From Saccharothrix sp. (GTDB lineage: Bacteria > Actinomycetota > Actinomycetes > Mycobacteriales > Pseudonocardiaceae), in contig NZ_JAPSLK010000016.1 in NCBI RefSeq assembly GCF_031180885.1, positions 1 to 64,000 of the forward strand: a stretch of DNA of 64,000 nucleotides, in the 5' to 3' direction. How positions within the stretch are numbered: position 1 is the first letter of the stretch; each line of letters opens with the position of its first letter. Below the pieces are notes generated by a model. The model was not told where the DNA came from, ran no database searches, and was given only the letters and a program-made list of their open reading frames with translations. This document shows positions 16,893 through 25,771 of this stretch, piece by piece. The position numbers and the translations under genes were made by a program.

Positions 16893-17714
16893 TCAGCGGT
16901 ACTGCGCCACCCATTCCAACGCGGCGGGCATGTGGCGCAGCACGGAGATGTGGCCGTCCGACGGGAAAAGGCGCAATTCGGCGCGGCAGCGGGCGGACAG
17001 CCACTCGGAGTGCTCGGAAGGGACGACCCGGTCGCGCACGCCGTGCAAGAGCAACGCGGGCACCCGCAACTCCGCCGGGTCGAAGCCCCACGGACCCACA
17101 TAAGCGATGTCGTCGTCGACCAGCCCGCCCGGTCCGCCGGCCAGCGCCGGGCCGACCACTTGGTCGAACCAGGACCACGGACCGTTCAACGCCTCGATGT
17201 CGGCCTCGGTGAACTCGGGGTCGTACTCCGCCCCGGAAGCCTCGTAGGCCTCCTTCTCCGCCCGCCCGGCCGCCGCCGCGCGCAGCGACGCCACACCGGA
17301 CGGCGCCATCCCGCCGAACCAGTCCAGTCCGTCCGCGTCGAACGGGGCCAGCCCGGCGGAGGCGACCACGGCGCTCACCCGGGAGGGCAGCAGCGCGCCG
17401 CACGCCAGCGCGTGCGGAGCACCGCCGGAGTGACCCACCACGGCGAAGCGGTCCAGGCCCAGGGCGTCGGCGACGGCCGCGACGTCCCGGGCGGCGGACG
17501 CCAGGTCGCGGCCGGGTGTGCGGGTCGAGCCGCCGTAACCGGGGCGGTCGTAGGACACCCAGCGCAGGCCCAGGCGTGCGGCGTCGGCGAACAGGGGCTC
17601 GGGCGGTGCGCCGGTGTTGGGGGTGCCGTGCAGCCAGAACACCGGGAACCCGCCGGTTCCCGTGTCGTGGGCGTGGAGCGTCCGACCGTCCAGGGTCACG
17701 GTCAACTCGGCCAT
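16893..17714 (-). CDS. Alpha/beta hydrolase
   Basis: 273 aa, single alpha/beta-hydrolase fold. The oxyanion loop FWLHGTPNTG, the nucleophile elbow VVGHSGGAPHAL (Ser), the acid in LLLHGVRDRVVPSEHSE and the C-terminal His in SDGHISVLRHMP make a complete triad. The substrate cannot be told from sequence. It follows the SSI-type inhibitor gene on the same strand with a 16-bp gap, so they may be co-transcribed. Confidence 0.88.
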   Translation of the reverse strand: MAELTVTLDGRTLHAHDTGTGGFPVFWLHGTPNTGAPPEPLFADAARLGLRWVSYDRPGYGGSTRTPGRDLASAARDVAAVADALGLDRFAVVGHSGGAPHALACGALLPSRVSAVVASAGLAPFDADGLDWFGGMAPSGVASLRAAAAGRAEKEAYEASGAEYDPEFTEADIEALNGPWSWFDQVVGPALAGGPGGLVDDDIAYVGPWGFDPAELRVPALLLHGVRDRVVPSEHSEWLSARCRAELRLFPSDGHISVLRHMPAALEWVAQYR

Positions 17715-17730
17715 GGGGCCGAGCGTAGCG

Positions 17731-18093
17731 TCAGACGTCGAACAGCGGTCCCGTGTGCGCGCGCATGACGCACGAGTTCTCGTAGGTGGTCGTGTACTGC
17801 CGGGACTTGCCGCGCCACAGGCCGGTCAGCCGCACGGTGATCGGGTCGTACTGCATGGTGCACGCGATGCCGGGGTCGGGCTCCAGGGCGTCGAGGTCAC
17901 CGTCCACATCGGACAGCAGTCGGCACGCGGCGTCCGCGTCCGGGTGGCTGCCGCCGGCCGGTTCGCAGGTCAGGTTGGCCATCCGCACCTGGGCCACCGA
18001 CCGGGTGGTGGTGATGTTGAGCGTGGTCGACGGGGCCGCGACGACCATCGGAGCGAATGCGGCCATCGCCGCTACAAGGGGAAGTGGTGCCAT
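17731..18093 (-). CDS. SSI-family subtilisin inhibitor (I16)
   Basis: 120 aa with a short signal peptide (APLPLVAAMAAFAPMVVAA). The Streptomyces subtilisin inhibitor pattern is clear: NLTCEPAGGSHPDADAACRL, then the reactive loop ACTMQYDP, then TYENSCVMRAHTGPLF. Four Cys (43, 57, 78, 108) form the family's two disulfides. By alignment to SSI the P1-P1' bond is Met80-Gln81, so subtilisin or chymotrypsin-like targets are expected. It is probably exported to protect against or restrain extracellular proteases. Confidence 0.92.
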   Translation of the reverse strand: MAPLPLVAAMAAFAPMVVAAPSTTLNITTTRSVAQVRMANLTCEPAGGSHPDADAACRLLSDVDGDLDALEPDPGIACTMQYDPITVRLTGLWRGKSRQYTTTYENSCVMRAHTGPLFDV

Positions 18094-18185
18094 GCCACCA
18101 CAGTGGCGCGCCGGCCACCACGTCCTCCAGCCATCTCACTACATCGTGTGACGAGCCGGTTTCAAAACGTTGATCGCCGAGCGGT

Positions 18186-18760
18186 TCACACCAGCCCGCG
18201 CCGGGCGGCGTTCATCCCGGCTTGGAACCCGGTCGTCGCGTCCAGTTCGGCCGGCAGGGCCGCCATCCGCCGGGTCGTGGCCCGCTGCGTCAGGCCCAGG
18301 GAGTGCATGATGGCGGCGTCCTTCATGCCCGCCGCGAGCAGCGTCAACACCTCCGCGTCCCGGTGTGCGCCGCGCAACGCCGTGCCGATCGGGGCGACCT
18401 TCTCCCACAGCAGGTCGAAGCACGCGACCAGCGCGTCCAGCAGCGGCGAGCGGTGCACCCAGGACGCGCACGCCCGTCTCGGACGCCTCGAAGCTCAACG
18501 GGATCAGGGCCGTGCGCCGGTCGGCGATCATCATCTTCACCCGCACCTCGGGCAGGGCGCGGGCGTCCTCGCGGGCCTCGGTGTAGGCGGCGATCTCGGC
18601 CAGCCGGGCCGGTCGTCCAGCACCGGCAGGTGGTGGATCGTCCGGTACGACACCCCGCGCCCCGGGGCTTGGAACTCCGCGGCGTTGTGCTCCGGTGCGC
18701 CGCCCATACCGCCGTCGTCCCTGGTCGCGCTGCTCGGTGCGCGCCGGCCGCGCGGACGCC
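18186..18760 (-). pseudogene. LuxR-type helix-turn-helix regulator, decayed
   Basis: Three minus frames carry successive parts of one regulator: EFQAPGRGVSYRTIHHLPVL (about 18620-18690), then RPARLAEIAAYTEAREDARA through ALIPLSFEASETGVRV (about 18463-18610), then VHRSPLLDALVACFDLLWEK and a LuxR C-terminal domain (LTLLAAGMKDAAIMHSLGLT, ending ARRGLV). The last join needs removal of one base in the CCC at 18458-18460; the first needs an indel near 18605. The N-terminal half is missing. Two breaks plus truncation make real decay more likely than a read error. Confidence 0.8.
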
Positions 18761-19020
18761 GACCGGGTCGCCCGCCCGGGACGCTGTCGCGGCGCGAGCT
18801 GCGGCCGTCGTGCGGACCGCTGCTGGCGGCTTCCGGCGGGTCGGGCGGCTACCGGTTCACCGCCTCCGGCCTGCCCTCGGGTCTGTCGATCGACGCGTCC
18901 ACCGGGTTGGTCAGCGGGACCTCGACGACGTGGGCGAACTACCACCCGACAGTGGCGGTGACCGACAGCTCGGGCGCTCGTGCCGAGGTGTCGTTCTACT
19001 GGTTCGTCTTCCCGTACTAG
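18761..19020 (+). pseudogene. C-terminal fragment of a secreted protein (putative Ig/He_PIG domain)
   Basis: The plus frame ending at the TAG 19018-19020 reads ASGGSGGYRFTASGLPSGLS then IDASTGLVSGTST and ends SFYWFVFPY. This is the putative-Ig domain commonly found at the C-termini of actinomycete secreted proteases and lipases. Homology fades before about 18806, and no start or catalytic domain exists. It abuts the truncated LuxR gene, so one deletion or rearrangement could have removed both 5' portions. Confidence 0.7.
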
Positions 19021-19027
19021 ACCCGGA

Positions 19028-19065
19028 AAGGCCCGTGATCGTGCGCCGGCACGGTCACGGGCCTT
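19028..19065 (+). terminator. Terminator after the secreted-protein fragment
   Basis: A 17-bp stem with one mismatch (aaggcccgtga... / ...tcacgggcctt, GCCG loop) starts eight bases after the TAG. It separates the fragment from the MFS gene. The right flank (gctgtgcg) lacks a T-tract. Confidence 0.65.
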
Positions 19066-19099
19066 GCTGTGCGCATGTAGTGGGGACCAGGGTGGGTGG

Positions 19100-20395
19100 A
19101 TGGGGACCACGGGTGTGCGCCGGGTGGCGCTGGCGAGTTCCGCGGGCAACGCGGTGGAGCTGTACGACTTCCTCCTCTACGGGACGGCCACCGCGCTGGT
19201 GTTCGACAAGCTGTTCTTCCCGTCCTTCGACCCGCGCATCGCCACTTTGCTGGCGTTCGCGACCTTCGGCGCCGGGTTCCTGGCCCGCCCGCTCGGCGGT
19301 GTGGTGATCGGCCACTTCGGCGACCGGATCGGCCGCCGCTCGATGCTCGTGCTGACGCTCACCGCGACCGGCGTGTGCACCGCCCTGATCGGGCTGCTGC
19401 CGACGTACTCGTCCATCGGGATCACCGCGCCGATCCTGTTGGTGACCTTGCGGATCGTGCAGGGCTTCTTCCTCGGCGGCGAGCAGGGCGGGGCGACCCT
19501 GATGGCGGTCGAGCACGCGCCGCCGGGGCGGTCGGCGTGGTACGGGAGCTGGACGTTCCTCGGCTCGCCGGTCGGGTTGGTGCTGGCCAACGGGGCCATG
19601 GCGCTGGCGACGGCGGTGTCCGGGGACGCGTTCCTGGAGTGGGGGTGGCGGCTGCCGTTCCTGTTCAGCCTGGTGCTGGTCGGCGTGGGGCTGTACGTGC
19701 GGCTGTCGGTGGAGGAGAGCCCCGAGTTCCGGGCCGTGCGGGCGGAGGACCGGGCGCGGGTGCCGGTGGTCGAGGTGGTGCGGCGCTCGTGGCGGAAGCT
19801 GCTGCTGGGGGCCGGCGTCAACCTCGGGTTCAACATGTTCATCTTCGTGATCGCCGCTTTCGTGCTGTCGTACGGGACGCGGCAGTTGGGGATACCGAAG
19901 TCGTTGCTGCTGAACGCGACCCTGGTGGGTGCGGCGGCGCAGGCGGTGGCGCTGCTGGTGTTCGCGCGGCTGTCCGACCGGGTGGGGCGGTTGCCGGTGA
20001 TGCTCGGCGGGGCGGCGTTCCTGGGGTTGTTCGCGCTGCCGCTGTTCTGGTTGTTGGAGATGCGGTCGCCGGTGCCGGTGTTCTTGGCGCTGATCCTGGG
20101 GTTCGCGGGGTCGGCGGCGCTGTTCGGGCCGATGCCGGCGTACTACGCGGAGCTGTTCGGGACGCGGGTGCGGTACAGCGGGGTGTCGTTGAGCTACCAG
20201 TTGGGCGCGGTGCTGGGCGGTGGGCTGTCGCCGCTGGTGGCGCAGTGGCTGTTGGGCGTGACGCCGACGCACGACTCGTGGCCGGTGTCGCTGTACCTGA
20301 TCGCGGGGGCGATGGTGAGCGCGTTGTGCCTGCTCGCGATCGGGGAGACCCTGCGGGTCGGGTCAGAGGTCGACGACCGTGCCCGTGCGCGCTGA
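19100..20395 (+). CDS. MHS-family MFS transporter
   Basis: 431 aa, about 12 helices. Metabolite:H+ symporter hallmarks are present: VALASSAGNAVELYDFLLYG at the start, the loop GHFGDRIGRRSML, RIVQGFFLGGEQGGATLMAV, and LSDRVGRLPVML in the second half. Relatives (ShiA, ProP, KgtP) import organic acids, osmolytes or aromatic acids; this substrate is unknown. The ribosome site is weak (ggtggg). Its 3' end overlaps the convergent oxidoreductase gene by 33 bp. Confidence 0.9.
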   Translation: MGTTGVRRVALASSAGNAVELYDFLLYGTATALVFDKLFFPSFDPRIATLLAFATFGAGFLARPLGGVVIGHFGDRIGRRSMLVLTLTATGVCTALIGLLPTYSSIGITAPILLVTLRIVQGFFLGGEQGGATLMAVEHAPPGRSAWYGSWTFLGSPVGLVLANGAMALATAVSGDAFLEWGWRLPFLFSLVLVGVGLYVRLSVEESPEFRAVRAEDRARVPVVEVVRRSWRKLLLGAGVNLGFNMFIFVIAAFVLSYGTRQLGIPKSLLLNATLVGAAAQAVALLVFARLSDRVGRLPVMLGGAAFLGLFALPLFWLLEMRSPVPVFLALILGFAGSAALFGPMPAYYAELFGTRVRYSGVSLSYQLGAVLGGGLSPLVAQWLLGVTPTHDSWPVSLYLIAGAMVSALCLLAIGETLRVGSEVDDRARAR

Positions 20396-21370
20396 TTCGA
20401 AGGCCGCTTCGACCACTTCCAGCCCGGTGACCGCGTCCGAGGCGGGCACCGGGCTGCCGCCGGCCGCGACGCCGGCGTAGAAGTCCTGGTACGCCCCGCG
20501 TTCGGTCTCGACCGGTTGCCCGGACAGCGTGCCCCACGCCTCTTCGGGGTCCGCGCCCCAGCCGGTGCCGCCGGGGACCGCGCCCGCTTTGAGCAGGTCC
20601 TCCTGCGGGTCCATGCCGTGCTTGACGTAGGCGGCTGCGGACCCGAGCACCCGGAAGCGCGGGCCGAGGTCGGCGGCCAGGGCCGATGCCCAGAGGTGTG
20701 ACACGGTGCCGTTGTCGTGGGTCAGCGCCAGGAACGCGTCGTCGTGCGCTTGCGCGCCCTCGCGGAGCGTGCGGACCTCCGCGTAGACGGACGAGGGTCG
20801 CCCGAACAGCGCGACCGCCTGGTCGACCAGGTGGGTGCCCAGGTCGTAGACGATGCTGCCGAGGTCGGCCGGGTCACCGGACTCCTTCCACGACCCCTTG
20901 ACCTCCGGCCGCCACCGCTCGAACCGTGACTCGAACCGGTGCACCCGTCCTAGTGCGCCTTCGCGGATGAGGCGGGCGACGGTGCGGAAGTCCCCGTCCC
21001 AGCGCCGGTTGTGGAACGGCACCAGCCGCTTGCCGGTTTCGTGCGCCAACTCGACCAGGTCGCGCGCTTCCTGGGCGGATCCGGCGAACGGCTTGTCCAC
21101 CACGACGTCGAGGCCGTGCTCCAGCGCGGCGCGGGCGTGGGCGGCGTGGTGCCGGTTCGGGGTGGTCACGACGACGAGGTCGAGGTCGCGCTGCCACAAC
21201 TCGTCGAGCGCGGCGACGACCGCCACGTCCGGGTACCGCTCCCGAACCTGCCGCTGCCGCTCGGGGTTGCCGGTGACGACGGCGTCGAACACCAGGCCCG
21301 GCGTGGTCGCGAGGAAGGGCGCGTGGAACGCGGCTCCGCCGAGCCCGTAACCGATGAGTGCGGTGCGCAT
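20363..21370 (-). CDS. Gfo/Idh/MocA-family NAD(P)-dependent oxidoreductase
   Basis: 335 aa. An N-terminal Rossmann domain has the glycine motif IGYGLGGAAFHAPFL and the family EKP equivalent as VVVDKPFAGSAQ. The C-terminal alpha/beta domain has the family GTHLVDQA His (YDLGTHLVDQAVALFGRP). Members oxidise or reduce sugars, inositols and related alcohols. The convergent MHS transporter may be unrelated. Length is typical. Confidence 0.9.
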   Translation of the reverse strand: MRTALIGYGLGGAAFHAPFLATTPGLVFDAVVTGNPERQRQVRERYPDVAVVAALDELWQRDLDLVVVTTPNRHHAAHARAALEHGLDVVVDKPFAGSAQEARDLVELAHETGKRLVPFHNRRWDGDFRTVARLIREGALGRVHRFESRFERWRPEVKGSWKESGDPADLGSIVYDLGTHLVDQAVALFGRPSSVYAEVRTLREGAQAHDDAFLALTHDNGTVSHLWASALAADLGPRFRVLGSAAAYVKHGMDPQEDLLKAGAVPGGTGWGADPEEAWGTLSGQPVETERGAYQDFYAGVAAGGSPVPASDAVTGLEVVEAAFESARTGTVVDL

Positions 21371-21490
21371 GGCACAAACCTTAGGCTGCCCATGTCGTGA
21401 ACACCCTGTCGCGGCCCTGCGTTGTCCTTTGTGGACGACTGAATTGCTCGGTTGAGGGGGACGCGGGTGGCCCGCGCCCCCTCGTCGCCG

Positions 21491-23047
21491 TCAGAAACCG
21501 GCTGTGATCCGGGTGAACTCCCAGTCCGGCTGCGCGATGCCCGAGCAGTTGGACGACACCTGCCCGTCGCAACCGCCCCGGTCCCGGTTGACCGCCCAGA
21601 ACGAGAAGCGGCCCAGGCCGTTGGACCTGGCCCAGTCGCGCAGGGCGGTCCAGGTGGCCGTCGTGGTGACTTCGCGCTGGTCGGACAGGCCGTTCATGCC
21701 GGAGATGCCGGCGTGGCTGAACGCGACCGCGTCGGACCACCCGAACGTGGCCTTCAGCTTGTCCTTCAACCCGGTGGTCGCGTTGATCGTGTCCGCCCGG
21801 ATGTCGGAGCTGCCGAAGTCGAACGGCATGATCGTGAAGACGTCGATGTTCGCGCCGAGCGCGTTCGCCCGCTCGATCAGCCGGTTGCCCCACGAGTTGG
21901 GGCCGGTCCGGGTGGTCGGGATGGTGACGATCGTCTGGATGCCCGGGTTGGTCTGCTTCACGATCTTGAGCGCCTCCAGGATGCGGTCCTGGACGGTCGC
22001 GTTCTCGAACTCGTCGGTGTTCTCGATGTCGATGTCGATCGCCTTGAGGCCGTAGGCGTCGATCACCTTCTGGTAGGCGCCCGCAAGCGCTTGCGGGGTC
22101 GAGCAGTTGGGGCCGAGCTTGTTGCCGCTCCACCCGCCGAACGAGGGCACGACGTCCCCGCCCGCCGCCCGGATCTGGGCGATGGCGGAGGCGTCGACGC
22201 CGCCGGTGAGCGGCCGGTTGCCGTCCCAGGCGGGGTTGCAGCCGCCCTGCGCGAGCACGAACGCCATGGTGAACCACTTGACGCCGGTCGCGTTCATGAC
22301 CGTCTGGGGTGCCGGCGGGTTGCCCCAGCCCAGGAAGAGGTAGGGCGCGCCCCGGCCACCCGGCGAGGGGCCGTTCGGGGTGGTGGCCGACACCTGGTTG
22401 GACGGGCCGGAGACGTTGCCGGCGGCGTCGCGGGCTTTGACGGTGAACTGGTAGGTGGTGTTGGGGGAGAGGCCGGAGACGGTCGCGGTGGTGCCGGTGA
22501 CCGTGGTGACCGAGGCGCCCCGGTGGACTTCGTAGGCGGTGACGCCCACGTTGTCGGTGGCGGCGTTCCAGGCGAGGGACACGGAACTGCTGGTCGTGCC
22601 GGTCACCCGGAGGTTGGTCGGCGCGGTGGGGGCGGTCGTGTCCCCGCCGCCACCGCCGGTGCAGGGACCGCCGTTGACCGTGCAGTTGAGCGGCGAACCG
22701 GGGCCGCTGCCGATGAAGCCGAAGCTCACGGAGGCGTTGACGCCGACGTTGCCGTTGTACTCGCGGTTGGTGGCGACGTAGTGGTCACCGGTTCGGGTGA
22801 TGAGGGCGTCCCAGTAGGAGCCGAGGGACGTGCCGGCGGGGAGGTCGAACTCGACCTTCCAGGAGGTGATGGCGCCGGGGCCGCCGTTGGTGATGGTGAA
22901 CTTGCCCTCGAAGCCGCTGGTCCAGTCCTGGACCTTGGTGAAGGTGGCGGTGACTCCCGGTGCGGCCGACGCGGTCGGCCCGGTGGTGGCGAGTGATCCG
23001 ATGACGAGGGCGCCGGCTGCCAGCAACGCGCCCACTCTTGGTTTCAT
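21491..23047 (-). CDS. Secreted chitinase: CBM2-FnIII-GH18
   Basis: 518 aa from the ATG at 23047 (GAGGAG six bases upstream). Signal peptide 1-29; CBM2 carbohydrate-binding domain about 31-125 with conserved Trp ([19 protein letters not shown]); a Gly/Thr linker; FnIII 139-223; GH18 catalytic domain 233-518. The GH18 active-site strand is [10 protein letters not shown] (Asp338, Asp340, Glu342), a variant of DGxDxDxE with the acid Glu in place. It should cut chitin outside the cell. A DasR-type operator at 23095 fits control by N-acetylglucosamine metabolism. Confidence 0.93.
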   Translation of the reverse strand: MKPRVGALLAAGALVIGSLATTGPTASAAPGVTATFTKVQDWTSGFEGKFTITNGGPGAITSWKVEFDLPAGTSLGSYWDALITRTGDHYVATNREYNGNVGVNASVSFGFIGSGPGSPLNCTVNGGPCTGGGGGDTTAPTAPTNLRVTGTTSSSVSLAWNAATDNVGVTAYEVHRGASVTTVTGTTATVSGLSPNTTYQFTVKARDAAGNVSGPSNQVSATTPNGPSPGGRGAPYLFLGWGNPPAPQTVMNATGVKWFTMAFVLAQGGCNPAWDGNRPLTGGVDASAIAQIRAAGGDVVPSFGGWSGNKLGPNCSTPQALAGAYQKVIDAYGLKAIDIDIENTDEFENATVQDRILEALKIVKQTNPGIQTIVTIPTTRTGPNSWGNRLIERANALGANIDVFTIMPFDFGSSDIRADTINATTGLKDKLKATFGWSDAVAFSHAGISGMNGLSDQREVTTTATWTALRDWARSNGLGRFSFWAVNRDRGGCDGQVSSNCSGIAQPDWEFTRITAGF

Positions 23048-23094
23048 GAGGAACTCCTCGGCGGATCGGCAGGGTAATCGCGCCCAACGGCGAG

Positions 23095-23110
23095 ACTGGT
23101 CTAGACCACC
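23095..23110 (-). promoter_or_regulatory. DasR responsive element (dre) in the chitinase promoter
   Basis: ACTGGTCTAGACCACC holds the perfect 12-bp palindrome TGGTCTAGACCA (23097-23108). It matches the known dre consensus of Streptomyces chitin genes at all but the last positions. A TTGACA (-35, minus strand, 23117-23122) lies directly upstream, so bound DasR would cover the promoter spacer and -10. Confidence 0.85.
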
Positions 23111-23149
23111 GAGCGTTGTCAATGCCCCTGTCCGTCCCTGGTGCCGGAC

Positions 23150-23350
23150 TCCGCAGCCGCGGGTAGGGCTGGCCGAGCAGGTTGGGCTGGCTGGGCAGGT
23201 TGGGCTGCTGGGCTGGGCTGGCTGGGCTGGCTGGGCTGGTCGGGCTGTGACTGGCTGGGCAGGCCGCGCAGGCTCCCCTGGTCCGGCCGGCTGGGGCTGG
23301 TCGGACTGAGCTGGGTTGCTGGGCCGGCTGGGCTGCTGGTGGGCTGAGCT
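23150..23350. repeat. ggctgggctg-type tandem repeat tract
   Basis: The tract repeats ggctgggctggct and gggcaggttgggctg with small variations. Frames across it read as LGWLG or AGWAG repeats with no start or domain. It lies upstream of the chitinase promoter. From 23400 to 23600 the gap continues as gcgcgc-rich sequence with no gene. Confidence 0.7.
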
Positions 23351-23597
23351 GGCTGAGTTGGCTGACTTTGGTCGGCTGGCGGCCCTTCTCAAAGGTTTCT
23401 CACGTTGGGCCGCCCCCCACCCACCCCACCCAGACCCCCTGGCACAAGCCAGGCGCGCGGCGCGCGCCAAGCGCGCTTCGCGCGCGAGCCGCCGCAGGCG
23501 GGTGCTCTTCGGGCTCTTGCGGGGACAGGCCTGGGAGGGGGTGGGTGGGTGGCGACTCAACCCCCGGCGGCCAACGGCCGCCGACCCGACCGCCACG

Positions 23598-23650
23598 TTT
23601 TGTCAGACCCCTCTGGGACAATGGAACCGGGGGCCGGAGGCCAAGCCCAT
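23598..23650. repeat. Dispersed module shared with the 59-kb repeat
   Basis: The inverted form of this segment (ggcttggcctccggcccc, then ggttccattgtcccag) matches 59115-59157 (ggcttggcctccgccccc, then gattccattgtctcat) over about 45 bp. It is part of the mosaic intergenic family. Confidence 0.6.
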
Positions 23651-23716
23651 CACGGCGAAACCAGCCATCAACGGAGCCGCCAACCCGAAAACCCAACCAC
23701 AAGCCCCGCAGCTACG

Positions 23717-23946
23717 AACCCCCCAGCCGCGAACCCCCCCAGCCGCGAACCCCCCAGCCGCGAACCCCCCCCAGCCACGGACCCCCAGCCACGGACCCCC
23801 GTAGCCGCGAGCCCCGCGCACAAGCGAACCCCAAGCCGCGAGCCCCAGCCGCGACCCCGCGGCCGCCAACCCGCCCGTACCGACCCGTCCGTACCGACCC
23901 GTCCGTACCGACCCGTCCGTACCGACCCGTCCGTACCGACCTGCCC
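23717..23946. repeat. Two short tandem repeat arrays (about 17 bp and 14 bp)
   Basis: At about 23717-23810 a 16-18 bp unit (agccgcgaacccccc) recurs six or so times with drift. At 23877-23946 a 14-bp unit, gtaccgacccgtcc, occurs four times exactly and once with changes. The copies have no unique spacers, so this is not a CRISPR. Both arrays sit downstream of the gene at 23979. Confidence 0.85.
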
Positions 23947-23978
23947 GACCCGCCTCAAGCCGCCGGCCACCGCAGCCG

Positions 23979-24479
23979 TCACTCGTCCAGCGCCGCCTCG
24001 ATCCACGACGCGACCGCCAAGTCCCGCACCTCGCACTCCAGCGCCAACTTGACCGTCCACCGCAGCGCCTGCAACACCACCGTCGCCAACTCCTGCGGCT
24101 GCCCGTTCGCCAGCGCGATCTCGATCTGCTCCGCCGCCGCCTCCTGGTCCCCGTGGACCTCCGCCAGCAGCGTCCGGATGGCCGTCCGCACCGGCGGGTC
24201 GGCGTCGTCGATGGGGACCTCCTGGCCGTCCTCGTCGAAGACCTGCATCTTGACCGGGGTGGCGCCGCCCGAGCCGAGTGCGGCGACCATGTCGCTGCAC
24301 TCCGAGAACAGCAGGAGCACCAGCTCCCGGATCTCCTCGTTCCCCTCGGGCGAGCCGCTGAGGTAGCCGGTCACGAGGTCGACCGCGACAGCGTCCTCCC
24401 CGACCTTGGCGGCGGCCAAGGCCTGGCCGGCGACGGCGGTGAGCCGTGCCCAGCGGTCCGGATCGTGCTGCGGGTGCAT
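23979..24479 (-). CDS. Conserved hypothetical protein, 166 aa
   Basis: An acidic, mostly helical soluble protein (GEDAVAVDLVTGYLSGSPEG, IRELVLLLFSECSDMVAALG, HGDQEAAAEQIEIALANGQP). No signal peptide, membrane segment or catalytic motif is visible. Codon use and ATG start support a real gene. It is divergent from the two-component system. Confidence 0.75.
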   Translation of the reverse strand: MHPQHDPDRWARLTAVAGQALAAAKVGEDAVAVDLVTGYLSGSPEGNEEIRELVLLLFSECSDMVAALGSGGATPVKMQVFDEDGQEVPIDDADPPVRTAIRTLLAEVHGDQEAAAEQIEIALANGQPQELATVVLQALRWTVKLALECEVRDLAVASWIEAALDE

Positions 24480-24645
24480 TCAGCCATCTTCCAACACGGA
24501 GTAGGGGTGCACAGCTCTGTCGTATTGCCTACCCGGTGGTGATCGGGTGCCGCAACGGCTTGCCGTGCCGTCCTCGGGGTGCTACCCGGGTATGACACTC
24601 CCCGGTGGCATGTGCCGCCGCCCCGCGCCACCTAGCATCGGGGCC

Positions 24646-25771
24646 GTGATCCGCACCCTCCTCCGGGTAGTGCTGCTGCCCGACCGCACGCGGGTCTTCG
24701 GCGACTCCCGCTTCCGCCGGTTCGGCCAGGCCGCGGTGCTGCTCTACGGTCTGATCATCGCCATCGGCACCTCCGCGGACTACGTGCACTACGAGGTCCC
24801 GGACGGCTGGTGGCCGCTGCTCTTCGCGATCGTCCTCGGCACGTTCGCCCTCATGCTGTTCACCCCGCTGGGCGCTTGGCGGCTGGCCACGGCGGGTCTG
24901 TTCGTGATGCGGCTGCTGCACGCCGAGGAGCCGGCCGTCCTCGGTGGCTGGCAGTGGTGCTGGTACCTCCCCGTGCTGGTCGGGGTGGGTCTGCTGTACG
25001 GCGGACGGGTCGTTCTCGTGGTCGCGGTGATTACCACGGGTGCTGTGTACCTCGTGGGGACGATGGGAAACCTCGACTACCTGCCGCCCACCTTCCTCTT
25101 CCTGGGCCTGTCCCTCCTGGTCTCCTACGCGTTCGGCGCGCGCGGACGGGCCGAGCGGCGGTTCCACGAGGAGCGGGACGCCAAGGCGGCGCTGGTCGAA
25201 CGGGCCCGGATCGCGCGGGAGATGCACGACGTGGTCGCCCACCACATGTCGATGGTGGCCGTCCGCTGCGAGACCGCGCCCTACCGGATCGCCGGCCTGC
25301 CGGAAGCGGGGCTCAAGGAGTTCGCCGAGCTGGGTGACGCCGCCCGCGCGGCCATCGCGGACATGCAGGGCCTGCTCGGGGGTCCTCCGCTCGGCCGACC
25401 AGCAGGCCGACCGGGCGCCGCAGCCGGGGCTGAAAGACATCGCCGCGCTGGCCCCGCAGGCCTCGGTGACCGACGCCGACGTGCCGCCCGCCGTGGGGCT
25501 CACCGCGTACCGGGTGGTCCAGGAGGCGCTGACCAACGCGAACCGCCACGCTCCGGGGTCGAGCGTCTCCGTGGTGGTGTCGGTGGTCGACCACGCGCTG
25601 GAGGTGTTCGTCCGCAACACCGCGGGCGGCCCGTCGCGGGGTGGGGGTGGTGGGCACGGGCTGGTCGGCATGCGGGAACGCGTGGCGGTGCACGGCGGCT
25701 CGGTGACCGCGGCGCCCACGCCGGACGGCGGTTTCGCGGTGCGGGCGCGGATTCCGTTGGGGGAGCGTTGA
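24646..25771 (+). pseudogene. Sensor histidine kinase, frameshifted
   Basis: NarL-system kinase. From the GTG at 24646: about six N-terminal helices, then HisKA_3 with the phospho-acceptor in ARIAREMHDVVAHHMSMV. The frame then breaks in GGGGG at 25378-25382. Removing one G restores LLGVLRSADQQADRAPQPG and the ATPase domain with N-box VVQEALTNANRHAPG and G-box GGGGGHGLVGMRERV, ending at 25771. As written no intact kinase is made. It could be a homopolymer sequencing error, a true mutation or a slippage-controlled switch. Confidence 0.85.

Noticed and set aside
23141..23347. Long LGWLG-repeat reading frame upstream of the chitinase
   Set aside because: It is only a translation of the ggctgg tandem repeat, with no start context or domain.
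23877..23946. CRISPR-like array of 14-bp units
   Set aside because: The copies are directly adjacent with no unique spacers and no cas genes are near, so it is a minisatellite.
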